Source: Candidatus Methylopumilus planktonicus (lineage in GTDB: Bacteria > Pseudomonadota > Gammaproteobacteria > Burkholderiales > Methylophilaceae). Taken from it: a stretch of 64,000 nt of DNA. Below, piece by piece: positions 53,319-61,668 of this stretch (positions within the stretch are counted from its first letter, which is position 1; each line of letters begins with the position of its first letter). Where the stretch lies: contig NZ_LN827929.1 of NCBI RefSeq assembly GCF_000981505.1, positions 1,116,001 through 1,180,000 of the forward strand, given 5' to 3'. The notes under the pieces were generated by a model. That model searched no databases and was not told the DNA's origin. It saw only the letters and a list, made by a program, of their open reading frames with translations. A program made the position numbers and the translations under genes.

Positions 53319-55196
53319 TTATAGGCTAAATACTGTTAAAGCACCGCCGCCAGGAGCAGCATTGTACTTAGTAAGTTCAGCATAACCACCAGCAGCGCCA
53401 AGAGCGTCTGTTGGGTTAGTTAAGCCAAGGTTCATTGCAACGCCAGCCCAACCACCGATGCCTGATAAAACGCCAACGTGTTGTTTGCCACCGTTTGTGT
53501 ATGTGAATGCATTACCAATCACACCTGAACCAACTTGGAATTTCCAAAGTTCTTTACCTGTCTTAGCGTCAAGAGCTTTGAACCAACGATCAAGAGTTCC
53601 GTAGAACACTAAGTCTGTAGCAGTATTTAAAGAACCGCCCCAAGCTGAGAACTTCTCTTTGTTGTACCAAACTTTTTTGTTAGTCATTGGATCATAAGCG
53701 CCGAAGCCACCCATTACACCGTCTGGACCAGCAAACATAGTTAATGTTGCACCAACCCATGGTTGACCTGCTACATACTTAGACTCAACTGGTTCGTATG
53801 TCATACAAACGTGGTTAAGTGGTGAGTAGATAAGGCCAGTCTTAGGTGAGTAAGAAGCTGGTTGTTGATCTTTTGTACCCAATGCAGCTGGGCATACACC
53901 CTTAGCATTGTAGTCTTGGTGCGTAGAAGCTGTAGCTAACTTGTTAGGTACACCAGATTTCATGTCAACGTCAGTTGCCCAGTTAACAAATGGATGTACT
54001 TTTTCTGCAGCAACTAAGACGCCGTTGTCAGCTTGCCATGTATAAGCAAAACCGTTACGGTCATGGTGCCATGCGTATGTCTTGCCACCATTGTCAAATA
54101 AGATCACTTCGTTAATACCGTCGTAATCCCACTCATCATGTGGTGTCATTTGCATACCCCAGCGTGCCATACCAGTGTTTAAGTCACGTGCGAAAACAGT
54201 CATAGACCATTTATTGTCGCCTGGACGTACATCTGGATTCCAAACTGATGGGTTACCTGTACCGTAGTACACTAAGTTTGTTTTTGGATCGTACGGATAC
54301 CAACCCCATACAGAGCCTCCACCATGTTGCCAACCATCTTTAACTGCTTGTGGTTTCAACCATGTTTTAAGACCTAGATCTTTTTCGCCACCTTTTAACT
54401 TAGCAGTATCAATTTTCTTGAATGAACCGCCTTGTTTGTTACCACCATTAACGTCTTCATAGACTGATAATGCTGAGTAAAGTGGTGTGTCTTTATTGAA
54501 GTCTTTGCCGATTAATACTTCAGCATCAGGACCTGTTGAGTATGCTTTCCAAGCTAATGAACCGTCTTTAAGGTTGTAAGCTGCCATAAAGCAACGTACA
54601 CCAAATTCAGCACCAGAACAGCCTGTTAAGATTTTATCTTTAATCACGTGCGGAGCGTTTGTATTTGTAGCACCAACTTTTGGATCTACGTTTCTAACGT
54701 CCCAGATTTTTTTGCCGGTTTTAGCATCTAAAGCAACTACCATACCGTCATTTTGATTTAGGATAATTTTACCGTCACCGTAACCAAGACCACGGTTCAC
54801 GTTATCGCAGCAAAGAACTGCTTGAACTGAAGGATCTTGTTTTGGGAAGTAAGACCAAACGATTTTTTGATTGTCGTTTAAGTCAAGCGCGTAAACGTTG
54901 TTTGGGAATGCTGTATGTACATACATCATGTTACCAACAACAACTGGAGAACCTTCGTGACCACGGTTTACACCGGTTGCGAATGTCCAAGCTGCTTTAA
55001 GGTTTTTTACGTTACCTTGGTTGATTTGAGATAATGTGCTGTAAGCTTGATTTGAGTAGTTACCGCGAGGTGCTGCCCAGTTATCAGCATTAGCCATTGC
55101 TTTTTCTTGATCAGCAGCTGCTGAAGCAATCATTGGCATTGCCACTGATAGACCAGCTACTAAACCAAGAGCTAACTTGATTTTGTTAATTTTCAT
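53319..55196 (-). CDS. xoxF: Lanthanide-dependent methanol dehydrogenase XoxF
   Basis: PQQ-dependent periplasmic enzyme that oxidises methanol. I start at ATG 55196, seven bases after GGAG (625 residues); an in-frame ATG 12 bases upstream lacks that spacing. A signal peptide ends near ASA (25-27). The propeller carries adjacent Cys129-Cys130 (disulfide ring next to PQQ), Glu197 in GAEFG and catalytic Asp357. Asp359 (WDYDG) is the extra aspartate that marks lanthanide-binding XoxF; calcium-type MxaF has alanine there. Residues about 245-290 look longer than in the best-known XoxF proteins. No mxaI-like small subunit is present in the window. Confidence 0.97.
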   Translation of the reverse strand: MKINKIKLALGLVAGLSVAMPMIASAAADQEKAMANADNWAAPRGNYSNQAYSTLSQINQGNVKNLKAAWTFATGVNRGHEGSPVVVGNMMYVHTAFPNNVYALDLNDNQKIVWSYFPKQDPSVQAVLCCDNVNRGLGYGDGKIILNQNDGMVVALDAKTGKKIWDVRNVDPKVGATNTNAPHVIKDKILTGCSGAEFGVRCFMAAYNLKDGSLAWKAYSTGPDAEVLIGKDFNKDTPLYSALSVYEDVNGGNKQGGSFKKIDTAKLKGGEKDLGLKTWLKPQAVKDGWQHGGGSVWGWYPYDPKTNLVYYGTGNPSVWNPDVRPGDNKWSMTVFARDLNTGMARWGMQMTPHDEWDYDGINEVILFDNGGKTYAWHHDRNGFAYTWQADNGVLVAAEKVHPFVNWATDVDMKSGVPNKLATASTHQDYNAKGVCPAALGTKDQQPASYSPKTGLIYSPLNHVCMTYEPVESKYVAGQPWVGATLTMFAGPDGVMGGFGAYDPMTNKKVWYNKEKFSAWGGSLNTATDLVFYGTLDRWFKALDAKTGKELWKFQVGSGVIGNAFTYTNGGKQHVGVLSGIGGWAGVAMNLGLTNPTDALGAAGGYAELTKYNAAPGGGALTVFSL

Positions 55197-55248
55197 ATAA
55201 ATCTCCATAGTTTTTACTAAGGGTTTTAAAAGAAGTAAACTCTCTTGT

Positions 55249-55300
55249 CACTTTAAAATTTAAAGTGTTTCGCTTTAAAGACTTTTAAGGTGCTTCGAAG
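55249..55300 (-). promoter_or_regulatory. Palindrome-rich leader of xoxF mRNA
   Basis: Between the xoxF promoter and its start codon lie a perfect 9-bp inverted repeat (CACTTTAAA and TTTAAAGTG, 55249-55267, one central base) and three shorter palindromes: CTTTAAAG (55273-55280), CTTTTAAG (55282-55289) and CTTCGAAG (55293-55300). TTTAAAG at 55259-55265 can pair with CTTTAAA on either side, giving two exclusive hairpins. Function unknown: protein operator, mRNA stabiliser or RNA switch are all possible. Confidence 0.5.
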
Positions 55301-55338
55301 GCTTACTTTCAGCACAATTTGACTCGTGCTTGAGTAGT

Positions 55339-55367
55339 AATATATGCCTCTTTTTTTTAAATTGCAA
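55339..55367 (-). promoter_or_regulatory. xoxF promoter
   Basis: On the minus strand TTGCAA (55367-55362), a 17-base spacer and TATATT (55344-55339) make a near-consensus sigma-70 promoter. Transcription would begin near 55332, about 135 bases before the xoxF start codon. The strength suits a very highly expressed gene. Confidence 0.7.
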
Positions 55368-55481
55368 CACTTTCGTTACAATTTGTTAACATTTTTTTAG
55401 GGCTTTTTTGACAAAAAACCTGATTTCAGTAATTTTTGTTAAAATAGTCAATAAAATCAATAAGAAAGACAATTATTTCCT

Positions 55482-56447
55482 ATGCCTAGTAACTCTTTAT
55501 ATACCTTATACCCAGAGATTTCACCGTATCATGCCACCTGGATAGATAGGCCTCATGGACACAAAGTTTATGTCGAGATTTCCGGAAACCCCCATGGAAA
55601 ACCGATTATTTTCCTTCATGGCGGGCCTGGTGGAGGCACTAATCCTAAACAGCGTCAGTTTTTTGACCCCAAACACTACCAAATCATTCTTTTTGATCAA
55701 AGGGGTTGTGGTCAAAGTAAACCTTTAGGTGAAGTCAATGGTAATACAACGGCAGATCTTATATCTGACATGGAAGCCATTCGAGAACATCTTCATATTA
55801 AGCACTGGATTATTTTTGGTGGCTCCTGGGGTAGCGCCTTAGCGCTAGCTTACGCCAATCAATACCCACAAACTATCAAAGCACTTATATTGCGAGGTAT
55901 TTTCTTAAGTCGCGAAACTGAACTTAATTGGTTTCTAGATGAGGTCAAAGCTTTTTTCCCGGAAGCGCATCGAACTCTTCTTCATTACTTGCCAGAAGAT
56001 AAACGTGACGATCTTATAAAAAATTATAGTGCGCTTGTATTTTCAAACGATTTAAAAATCAGCGGGCCGGCTTCCATTGCATGGAATCAATTCGAAGGCG
56101 GTCTTTTAAAATTACTACCTCAAGTCGAAGAAAATAAGACGCTCACAGATGACGATATACAAAATGAAATTGCGCGCGCACGCGTTCAGCTTCATTACAT
56201 CAAAGATAAATGTTTTATTGATGGAAAGAAGATATTAGAAGAAGTGAAAAAATTAAAAGATGTTCCTACAACGATCATTCAGGGACGTTACGATATGGTC
56301 TGTCCGCCGATCACGGCTTATGAGCTTCACCAACATATGCTTCATGCCGATTTTATTATGGTGCCTGATGCAGGACACTCTGCATCTGAACCATCAATGA
56401 CGCATGAACTCATAAAAGCTACAAATAATTACAGAATATTATCGTGA
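55482..56447 (+). CDS. pip: Proline iminopeptidase
   Basis: Alpha/beta-hydrolase (peptidase family S33) that removes N-terminal proline. The 321 residues have the oxyanion segment HGGPGGG (about 46-52), FDQRGCGQS, the nucleophile elbow GGSWGS (about 109-114) with the catalytic serine, a late aspartate in GRYDMVCPP and the histidine in DAGHSASEP. It is divergent from xoxF. Its stop overlaps the GTG start of the next gene by 4 bases. Confidence 0.95.
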   Translation: MPSNSLYTLYPEISPYHATWIDRPHGHKVYVEISGNPHGKPIIFLHGGPGGGTNPKQRQFFDPKHYQIILFDQRGCGQSKPLGEVNGNTTADLISDMEAIREHLHIKHWIIFGGSWGSALALAYANQYPQTIKALILRGIFLSRETELNWFLDEVKAFFPEAHRTLLHYLPEDKRDDLIKNYSALVFSNDLKISGPASIAWNQFEGGLLKLLPQVEENKTLTDDDIQNEIARARVQLHYIKDKCFIDGKKILEEVKKLKDVPTTIIQGRYDMVCPPITAYELHQHMLHADFIMVPDAGHSASEPSMTHELIKATNNYRILS

Positions 56448-57685
56448 TAATAAAACTTCATCCTCTTTTTAAAAATCTTTATCAAAAAAAAGATGAGTCT
56501 CTTCCTATTTTCATGATGAAAGAAACATTGGCAGGATGTAAACGCCATAATGTGTTTGGTTTAACTGCGTCTCTTTCTTTTTTCTCTCTTTTTGCTTTAA
56601 TACCAATGATTCTTCTCATTTTCTTTTTCTTGAGTCATTGGTTAGTCAATTCAGAATTTGCCTTAGGGAAATTAGCACTTCTCACGAGCAATCTTTTACC
56701 GCAAATTAGTAAAAAAATTATGCTTGAAGTCTTCAAGATATCAAGCCACACGAAAGCATGGGGCATCTTAGGCACCCTTATTTTATTATGGGCAGCAACG
56801 CCGCTTACCAGCTCGCTGCGCGCCAGTCTGCTTATTATCTCAGCCACTGAAGAAAATCCATCATTCTTAAAAAGTAAGATTCGAGATATCGTCTCTATCA
56901 TTGGGATTCTTTTTCTTTTCTTTCTTTTCACTCTGTCAGGCATGGTCATACAAAAAACCGCTGTCTTTTTTAGTGAGTATTTAAGTTTTTTTAATTCACA
57001 AATGATTTATTTTATAAGCTCATTTTCGTTTGTTGTTTTATCACTCACACTTTTTAATCGATTTTTCTTTCCAATCAAGGTAGATGTAAAACATATTATT
57101 TTAGGTTCACTACTGACAGCATTCTTGTGGCTTATGCTCCGCTCAACGTTTGACATCTTTCTATCTTTAAGTCATTCATACGGAACCTTCTTTGGCGGGA
57201 TGCGAAATCTTTTCATTTCGCTCATTTGGCTATATTTGAATATTGCTTCTTATTTAGTTGGGGTAGAACTGATGGCGACACTTCACAAAAAAGATATGTT
57301 GTTATTAAAAAAATTATTTGACGACTCCATTCCGCTTTCAAGCTCTTTCATTCATTATCTTGCTTCACGTTACGGAAAAATATACCGACAAAATGAAATG
57401 ATTTTTGAGCAAGGTAATCGCGAACATAATGTATATTTTATTGTTCAAGGCTCAGTGGATTTAATTCAAGATAGTCGCGTGATAAGGTCTTTAAAGGCTC
57501 ATGAATACTTTGGTGAAATGGCAGTCTTAAATGAAACACCAACGATTGCTTCAGCGATGTCAACTGCTAACGAATCTGAGATCATTGCGATTCCAAAAGT
57601 GCATCTTGAAATGATGTTGGCTGATGAACCTAAAGTAGCGATGAAATTTTTAAGGAAAATGTCTTTGCGATTGCAGCAACGTTAA
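56444..57685 (+). CDS. YihY/BrkB membrane protein fused to a cNMP-binding domain
   Basis: A 413-residue fusion. Residues about 20-280 form the YihY (formerly 'RNase BN') membrane domain with six hydrophobic helices and typical ALIPMILLIFF and YGTFFGGMRNLFISLIWLYLN segments. Residues about 295-413 form a cyclic-nucleotide-binding fold with YFIVQGSVDLI and YFGEMAVLNETPTIASA. The phosphate-binding cassette usually reads PRxA; here the arginine is threonine, so binding of cAMP or cGMP is doubtful. The function of YihY proteins is not settled. GTG start, coupled to pip. Confidence 0.85.
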   Translation: MIIKLHPLFKNLYQKKDESLPIFMMKETLAGCKRHNVFGLTASLSFFSLFALIPMILLIFFFLSHWLVNSEFALGKLALLTSNLLPQISKKIMLEVFKISSHTKAWGILGTLILLWAATPLTSSLRASLLIISATEENPSFLKSKIRDIVSIIGILFLFFLFTLSGMVIQKTAVFFSEYLSFFNSQMIYFISSFSFVVLSLTLFNRFFFPIKVDVKHIILGSLLTAFLWLMLRSTFDIFLSLSHSYGTFFGGMRNLFISLIWLYLNIASYLVGVELMATLHKKDMLLLKKLFDDSIPLSSSFIHYLASRYGKIYRQNEMIFEQGNREHNVYFIVQGSVDLIQDSRVIRSLKAHEYFGEMAVLNETPTIASAMSTANESEIIAIPKVHLEMMLADEPKVAMKFLRKMSLRLQQR

Positions 57686-59265
57686 AAGTTAGCAGGTTTT
57701 AAATCAAAAGCAATACAAATCCTTTCTTCATTAGAGCTAAAAGGTATCGTTCGGTGAAAAACGGAGGATGGGAAGAAAACAACATCCCCGACCTGCGGTA
57801 AGTATAGTTTTTTTTCAAAGTCATCATGCATTCTCGGATAATCATCACCATCGATACTTAATTCAATACCACCTTCATCAGGATGTTTTTTTTGTTGCGG
57901 AATTGACAAATAAACAGCGCCACTGATCCAACCTTCCTCATGAATATGTGATGCAAGATGCCCGCCTGTTTGCATTTTGACAAACCATGAACTACTAAAC
58001 TCAATCGTTTTTGGAAAAGCTTTAATAAACATCGAATCTTCATGCTTATAGTGGTCATAGTATTTTTTAATAAGCAGTGTAATTTCTTGCGACAATCTTT
58101 TAAATGATGGATCTTTACGTTTAAAAAGATTGCCAGATGATTGAATGCCATTGACTAAGCGACTTTGCATACGCTCAGAAATATCAGCTTCAGTAATATC
58201 ACTTAAGAGTGATTGCAATAAATTATCCTTAGGATCTTTTAATGCATCCACTTGACCATGAAACACAAAATGAAGTGGGTCTGGACAAAAATTGTAGCGA
58301 TCTTTTTTAGCAAAGTTTTTTGCATAATGTGTTGAAAGCGTTGCTAAAAGAGGTGAGGTATTCTTTTTACCCATCGCCACACTTAATTCTTTGTCGAAGA
58401 TATCGAATTGCTTTGTCTTATATAGGCAGTAAAGCGATCGCTCTTCCCAGTCGTTTAATTGAGAGGCTTTATAAAACTCATAAGCATCTTGAAATTTTTT
58501 GTTGTCATGAAGAAATGTTGCAAGATTGTAATTAGCGATTGGGTTTTCTGGGTTGATTGATACAGCTTCTCTTAACCAACGATTAGCTTGCACAATTTCA
58601 CCTTGGTGCCATAACGCATCACCGATGACTGAACAAACTTCAGCATCTTGCGGATTCTTCTCTAACGCTTTTCGGTAAGATTGGATAGCCTCTTCTAAAT
58701 GTCCCTGATTACGATATGCATTACCTAAATTAAAATGACCTCGGGCGTGATCTTGAATTTTGAGTGATTGCTTAAAAGCCTGAATAGCTTCATCAAATTC
58801 ACCTTGTAGCAAATAGACAGCCCCTAAACTGCCATGTGCCTCATAAAAGCCTGGCTCCAATTCAATCGCTTTTTTATAAGCACTTAGAGCTTTGTCAAAT
58901 TGTGATTGACTTTGAAAAGCTATGCCAAGATTAAAATAAGCCACTACTAAATCTGGTTTAATCTGAATTGCTTTTTGATAATTTAGAATTGCGCCTTCGC
59001 TATCGCCCATCTGATATAAGACTGAACCTAAATTAAATTGTATTTCTGCAAATTGTGGTTGAATCTTTAAAATATTTCGATAGCTATCTGCGGCCTCTTT
59101 AAATTTGTTTTGTGCCTCTAAAGATACACCTAAGACATTATGCAAAATTAGTTCTTTTGGAAAATCTTCTAATAAAGCTTTCGCTTTTTTTTCCGCTAAA
59201 GCGAATTGATTAGATTGATGAAGTTGAATTAAATCATTAGCATCTGATGATTTGAATACCTTCAT
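57682..59265 (-). CDS. TPR protein with C-terminal 2OG-Fe(II) oxygenase domain
   Basis: A 527-residue protein. Residues about 10-275 contain about eight tetratricopeptide repeats (for example AYFNLGIAFQSQSQFDKALSAY). Residues about 405-527 resemble the 'putative 2OG-Fe(II) oxygenase' family: His440 and His442 in ASHIHEEGWISGAVYLS, distal His504 in FFPSSVFHRTIPF and Arg515 for 2-oxoglutarate. The domain pair suggests a protein hydroxylase that recognises partners through the TPRs. The target is unknown, there is no signal peptide, and no linked substrate gene is obvious. It converges on the YihY fusion with a 4-base overlap. Confidence 0.8.
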   Translation of the reverse strand: MKVFKSSDANDLIQLHQSNQFALAEKKAKALLEDFPKELILHNVLGVSLEAQNKFKEAADSYRNILKIQPQFAEIQFNLGSVLYQMGDSEGAILNYQKAIQIKPDLVVAYFNLGIAFQSQSQFDKALSAYKKAIELEPGFYEAHGSLGAVYLLQGEFDEAIQAFKQSLKIQDHARGHFNLGNAYRNQGHLEEAIQSYRKALEKNPQDAEVCSVIGDALWHQGEIVQANRWLREAVSINPENPIANYNLATFLHDNKKFQDAYEFYKASQLNDWEERSLYCLYKTKQFDIFDKELSVAMGKKNTSPLLATLSTHYAKNFAKKDRYNFCPDPLHFVFHGQVDALKDPKDNLLQSLLSDITEADISERMQSRLVNGIQSSGNLFKRKDPSFKRLSQEITLLIKKYYDHYKHEDSMFIKAFPKTIEFSSSWFVKMQTGGHLASHIHEEGWISGAVYLSIPQQKKHPDEGGIELSIDGDDYPRMHDDFEKKLYLPQVGDVVFFPSSVFHRTIPFSSNEERICIAFDLKPANF

Positions 59266-59276
59266 ATCAATCTTGT

Positions 59277-59795
59277 TTAATGATGCGGTGTATCTTCTGC
59301 AATTTTATCCATAATCGCAAAAAGAACGCCTGAAACAATAAAGGTCAAATGTATGCCCACCATCCATGCCATTTGTGTATTCGTTAATATTTGTCCTGGT
59401 GTAGATGCATGCATAAAAGCTTTTAAAAGATCAATCGCTGAAATAGCTACAATCGAACCAATTAATTTAAGTTTTAACCCTGAGTAATCCACTTTCCCCA
59501 TCCAATGGGGTTTATCTTCGTGGTTGTCCACATCAATTTTAGACACAAAATTTTCATAGCCACTAAAAATAACCATAATGAGAAGATTGGCCACAAGCGT
59601 CATGTCAACTAAAGCAAGTATAGATAAAACGATTTCTCGTTCTGGAGTGTCAACCACGGTCATAACTATATGAAAAAATTCTTGCCCAAATTTTACAAAC
59701 AAACATAAGAGACCACCCACTAAACCCAAGTACATAGGCGCTAGAATCCAGCGACTCTTAAATACGACTTTCTCTAGAATTTCTTCAATTTTCAT
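59277..59795 (-). CDS. YqhA/UPF0114 family membrane protein
   Basis: A 172-residue inner-membrane protein with four hydrophobic helices, starting EKVVFKSRWILAPMYLGLVGGL, typical of the UPF0114/YqhA family. The segments VVDTPEREIVLSILALVDMTLVANLL and KVDYSGLKLKLIGSIVAISAI match. Function is not established. It lies upstream of the TPR/2OG gene on the same strand with an 11-base gap. Confidence 0.88.
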   Translation of the reverse strand: MKIEEILEKVVFKSRWILAPMYLGLVGGLLCLFVKFGQEFFHIVMTVVDTPEREIVLSILALVDMTLVANLLIMVIFSGYENFVSKIDVDNHEDKPHWMGKVDYSGLKLKLIGSIVAISAIDLLKAFMHASTPGQILTNTQMAWMVGIHLTFIVSGVLFAIMDKIAEDTPHH

Positions 59796-59922
59796 GCAAG
59801 CTCCATTGGCTATCGTTAATTGGATAAATCATATCATTACTCAGTCTTCTATATATTTGAGTAATGATTGAAAAAAACTACTATTAGGATACTATTTTAT
59901 CTTTACTTTCGTAAGTCATGTG

Positions 59923-60858
59923 ATGTCGAACGATTCAATTATTATCCATGGTCATCTTTTAAAAGAAGCGCGGGAAGATTTAAATCTTTCTCTTGAAGAT
60001 GTCGCTCGCCATTTAACCTTAAACGTTAAACACATTACCTCGATGGAAGAAAATAAGAAAGATGGGTTTGTATCTACCTCAATTAAACTGATTTCTATTA
60101 GAAAATATATAGCCTTTCTTGAACTAGATATTGATACGGTTATTGAACATAAGAAAAATAAAGCAAAGTCTTTGTTACTGCCTGAGCCGGAAATTGAAAA
60201 AGATGTTGGTGTGGCGGAGCATCCGTCGAATAAACAAATACTTTTTCTATCATCAAAAATAAAATTATTCTTTTTGTGGGCAAAAACACACATTAGAGTA
60301 CGGTATATTTTTTACTTCATTACTTTCCTTTTTATTTCTAACTTTTTGATTGGCGTATATCAAAAATATGCTGTCGCTCACAAAAACTTTGAAGGGCGAG
60401 AAGTCGATTTGCCCAATATTGAATCACTCCCAAACGATATTGCCACTTATGAAATTAAACCCGGTGAACAAACATCAGAAGCGCACGAATCACTGCCCAT
60501 TCAAATCAAAAAGGCTGAAGAAAATAAAAGGGAGATGAAAGATGTTGCAATTAAAATGTGTGGACAAACAGTTTCAAAACCACTTACACAAATCTCATCC
60601 CCTACAGACCCTCTGAAGCCTAGCGATTACTTCCATATCATCTCAAAAGGCCAGCAAACGATTTGTATATTAGATAGCCAGGGCAAAGAGGATAAGTATC
60701 TGATGACTGAAGGTCAAAAATTAACTTACCGAGGTGGAAAGGCTCCTTTTAAACTTTTGATTAATCCCGAACTTAGTGAAATTTTTTATGAAGGCTGGCT
60801 AGTTAAACTCAAACTTGATCAAAGCTATATTCAACTGAATCCTAAAACCTATAATTGA
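59923..60858 (+). CDS. RodZ-like HTH membrane protein
   Basis: A protein of about 311 residues with the RodZ plan: an N-terminal HTH_25-type domain (LLKEAREDLNLSLEDVARHLTLNVKHI, about 12-80), a linker, one membrane helix (about 127-147) and a periplasmic part ending in a DUF4115-like beta domain (about 230-312). RodZ links MreB to the cell-wall machinery. Here it is isolated; the usual neighbour ispG is absent, and the sequence is divergent, so I give no symbol. The start may be GTG 59920 or ATG 59923; no clear ribosome-binding site decides. Confidence 0.65.
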   Translation: MSNDSIIIHGHLLKEAREDLNLSLEDVARHLTLNVKHITSMEENKKDGFVSTSIKLISIRKYIAFLELDIDTVIEHKKNKAKSLLLPEPEIEKDVGVAEHPSNKQILFLSSKIKLFFLWAKTHIRVRYIFYFITFLFISNFLIGVYQKYAVAHKNFEGREVDLPNIESLPNDIATYEIKPGEQTSEAHESLPIQIKKAEENKREMKDVAIKMCGQTVSKPLTQISSPTDPLKPSDYFHIISKGQQTICILDSQGKEDKYLMTEGQKLTYRGGKAPFKLLINPELSEIFYEGWLVKLKLDQSYIQLNPKTYN

Positions 60859-60865
60859 ATTAAGC

Positions 60866-61468
60866 TTATTTAAATTTTCTCACAGCGCCTGTTACTACAC
60901 CCCATATTTGAAACTGAACCCCTTCTAAAACTTCAATAGGGCTGAATGCTTCGTTTGCAGGAATTAAGCGAGGAGAGCCATTTTTATTTTTAGCTAAAGT
61001 CTTGACCGTAAACTCACCATCTAACGATGCCAATACAATATCGCCAATAGAAGCTTCCTGAGATCGATCTACAATCACTACATCGTTGTCATGGATACCA
61101 GCGTTATCCATCGAATTTCCTTTAATGCGTACAAAAAAGGTCGTATCAGCTTCTCGAATAAGATAATCATTAAGATCCATTCTTTTCTCAACATGATCAT
61201 CTGCTTGGGACGGAAGCCCTGCGGGCACCTTGTGTTCAAATAAAGGAATCTTAGCTTTAGTCATCACCTCATTCACTAAATCAATCGATACCACATTTGA
61301 AATTTCTTGGATCTTCCTTTTGGCGTAAGCCTCTAGGATATTTGAAATTACAGCAGTTTGGCTTTCTGGCACTCTGACTAAAGTTGTCTTCTCACCAAAT
61401 TTTCCGGTGCCTAATTTTCGTCCAGCGCCTGCTCTTTTACCGCCTCGAATAGGAACAATTTTTTTCAT
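60866..61468 (-). CDS. UmuD-like S24 self-cleaving protein with long N-terminus
   Basis: The last about 120 of 200 residues closely follow UmuD: cleavage pair Ala83-Gly84 (VPAGLPS), DDHVEKRMDLN, nucleophile Ser119 (GNSM) and base Lys156 (EFTVKTLAK). Cleavage-to-Ser (36) and Ser-to-Lys (37) spacings equal those of E. coli UmuD, which has 139 residues. The extra N-terminal part starts with the basic, glycine-rich GGKRAGAGRKLGTGKFGEKT and a short helical region that could bind DNA or protein. No umuC follows. ATG 61468 is preferred; upstream in-frame codons give an unlikely extension. Confidence 0.82.
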   Translation of the reverse strand: MKKIVPIRGGKRAGAGRKLGTGKFGEKTTLVRVPESQTAVISNILEAYAKRKIQEISNVVSIDLVNEVMTKAKIPLFEHKVPAGLPSQADDHVEKRMDLNDYLIREADTTFFVRIKGNSMDNAGIHDNDVVIVDRSQEASIGDIVLASLDGEFTVKTLAKNKNGSPRLIPANEAFSPIEVLEGVQFQIWGVVTGAVRKFK

Positions 61469-61570
61469 TTGAATATTGTAACAAGAATCAAATGAAAAGA
61501 AAGCTTTATTTTTAATTAAGTAGATATCGATAGAACCCTTATCTATTGCGAAAAAAATTGAATATGACTG

Positions 61571-61600
61571 TTGACAAGGCTTAAAAATCAATGCAAAGTA
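61571..61600 (+). promoter_or_regulatory. Possible hup promoter
   Basis: A perfect TTGACA (61571-61576) lies about 95 bases before the HU gene. At 17-18 bases downstream only CAAAGT/AAAGTA is found, a weak -10. Candidate only. Confidence 0.35.
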
Positions 61601-61668
61601 CGCCTAGACCTTCTATGACGCTGTCATTTCAATGGTCTTACATATCTTAATTTACATTTGGAGGAATT

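Noticed and set aside
53319..55196. Calcium-type methanol dehydrogenase MxaF
   Set aside because: Asp359 two residues after the catalytic Asp357 is the lanthanide mark, and no mxaI-like gene is nearby.
59923..60858. Phage-type repressor
   Set aside because: The HTH is followed by a membrane helix and periplasmic domain as in RodZ, and no phage genes are present.
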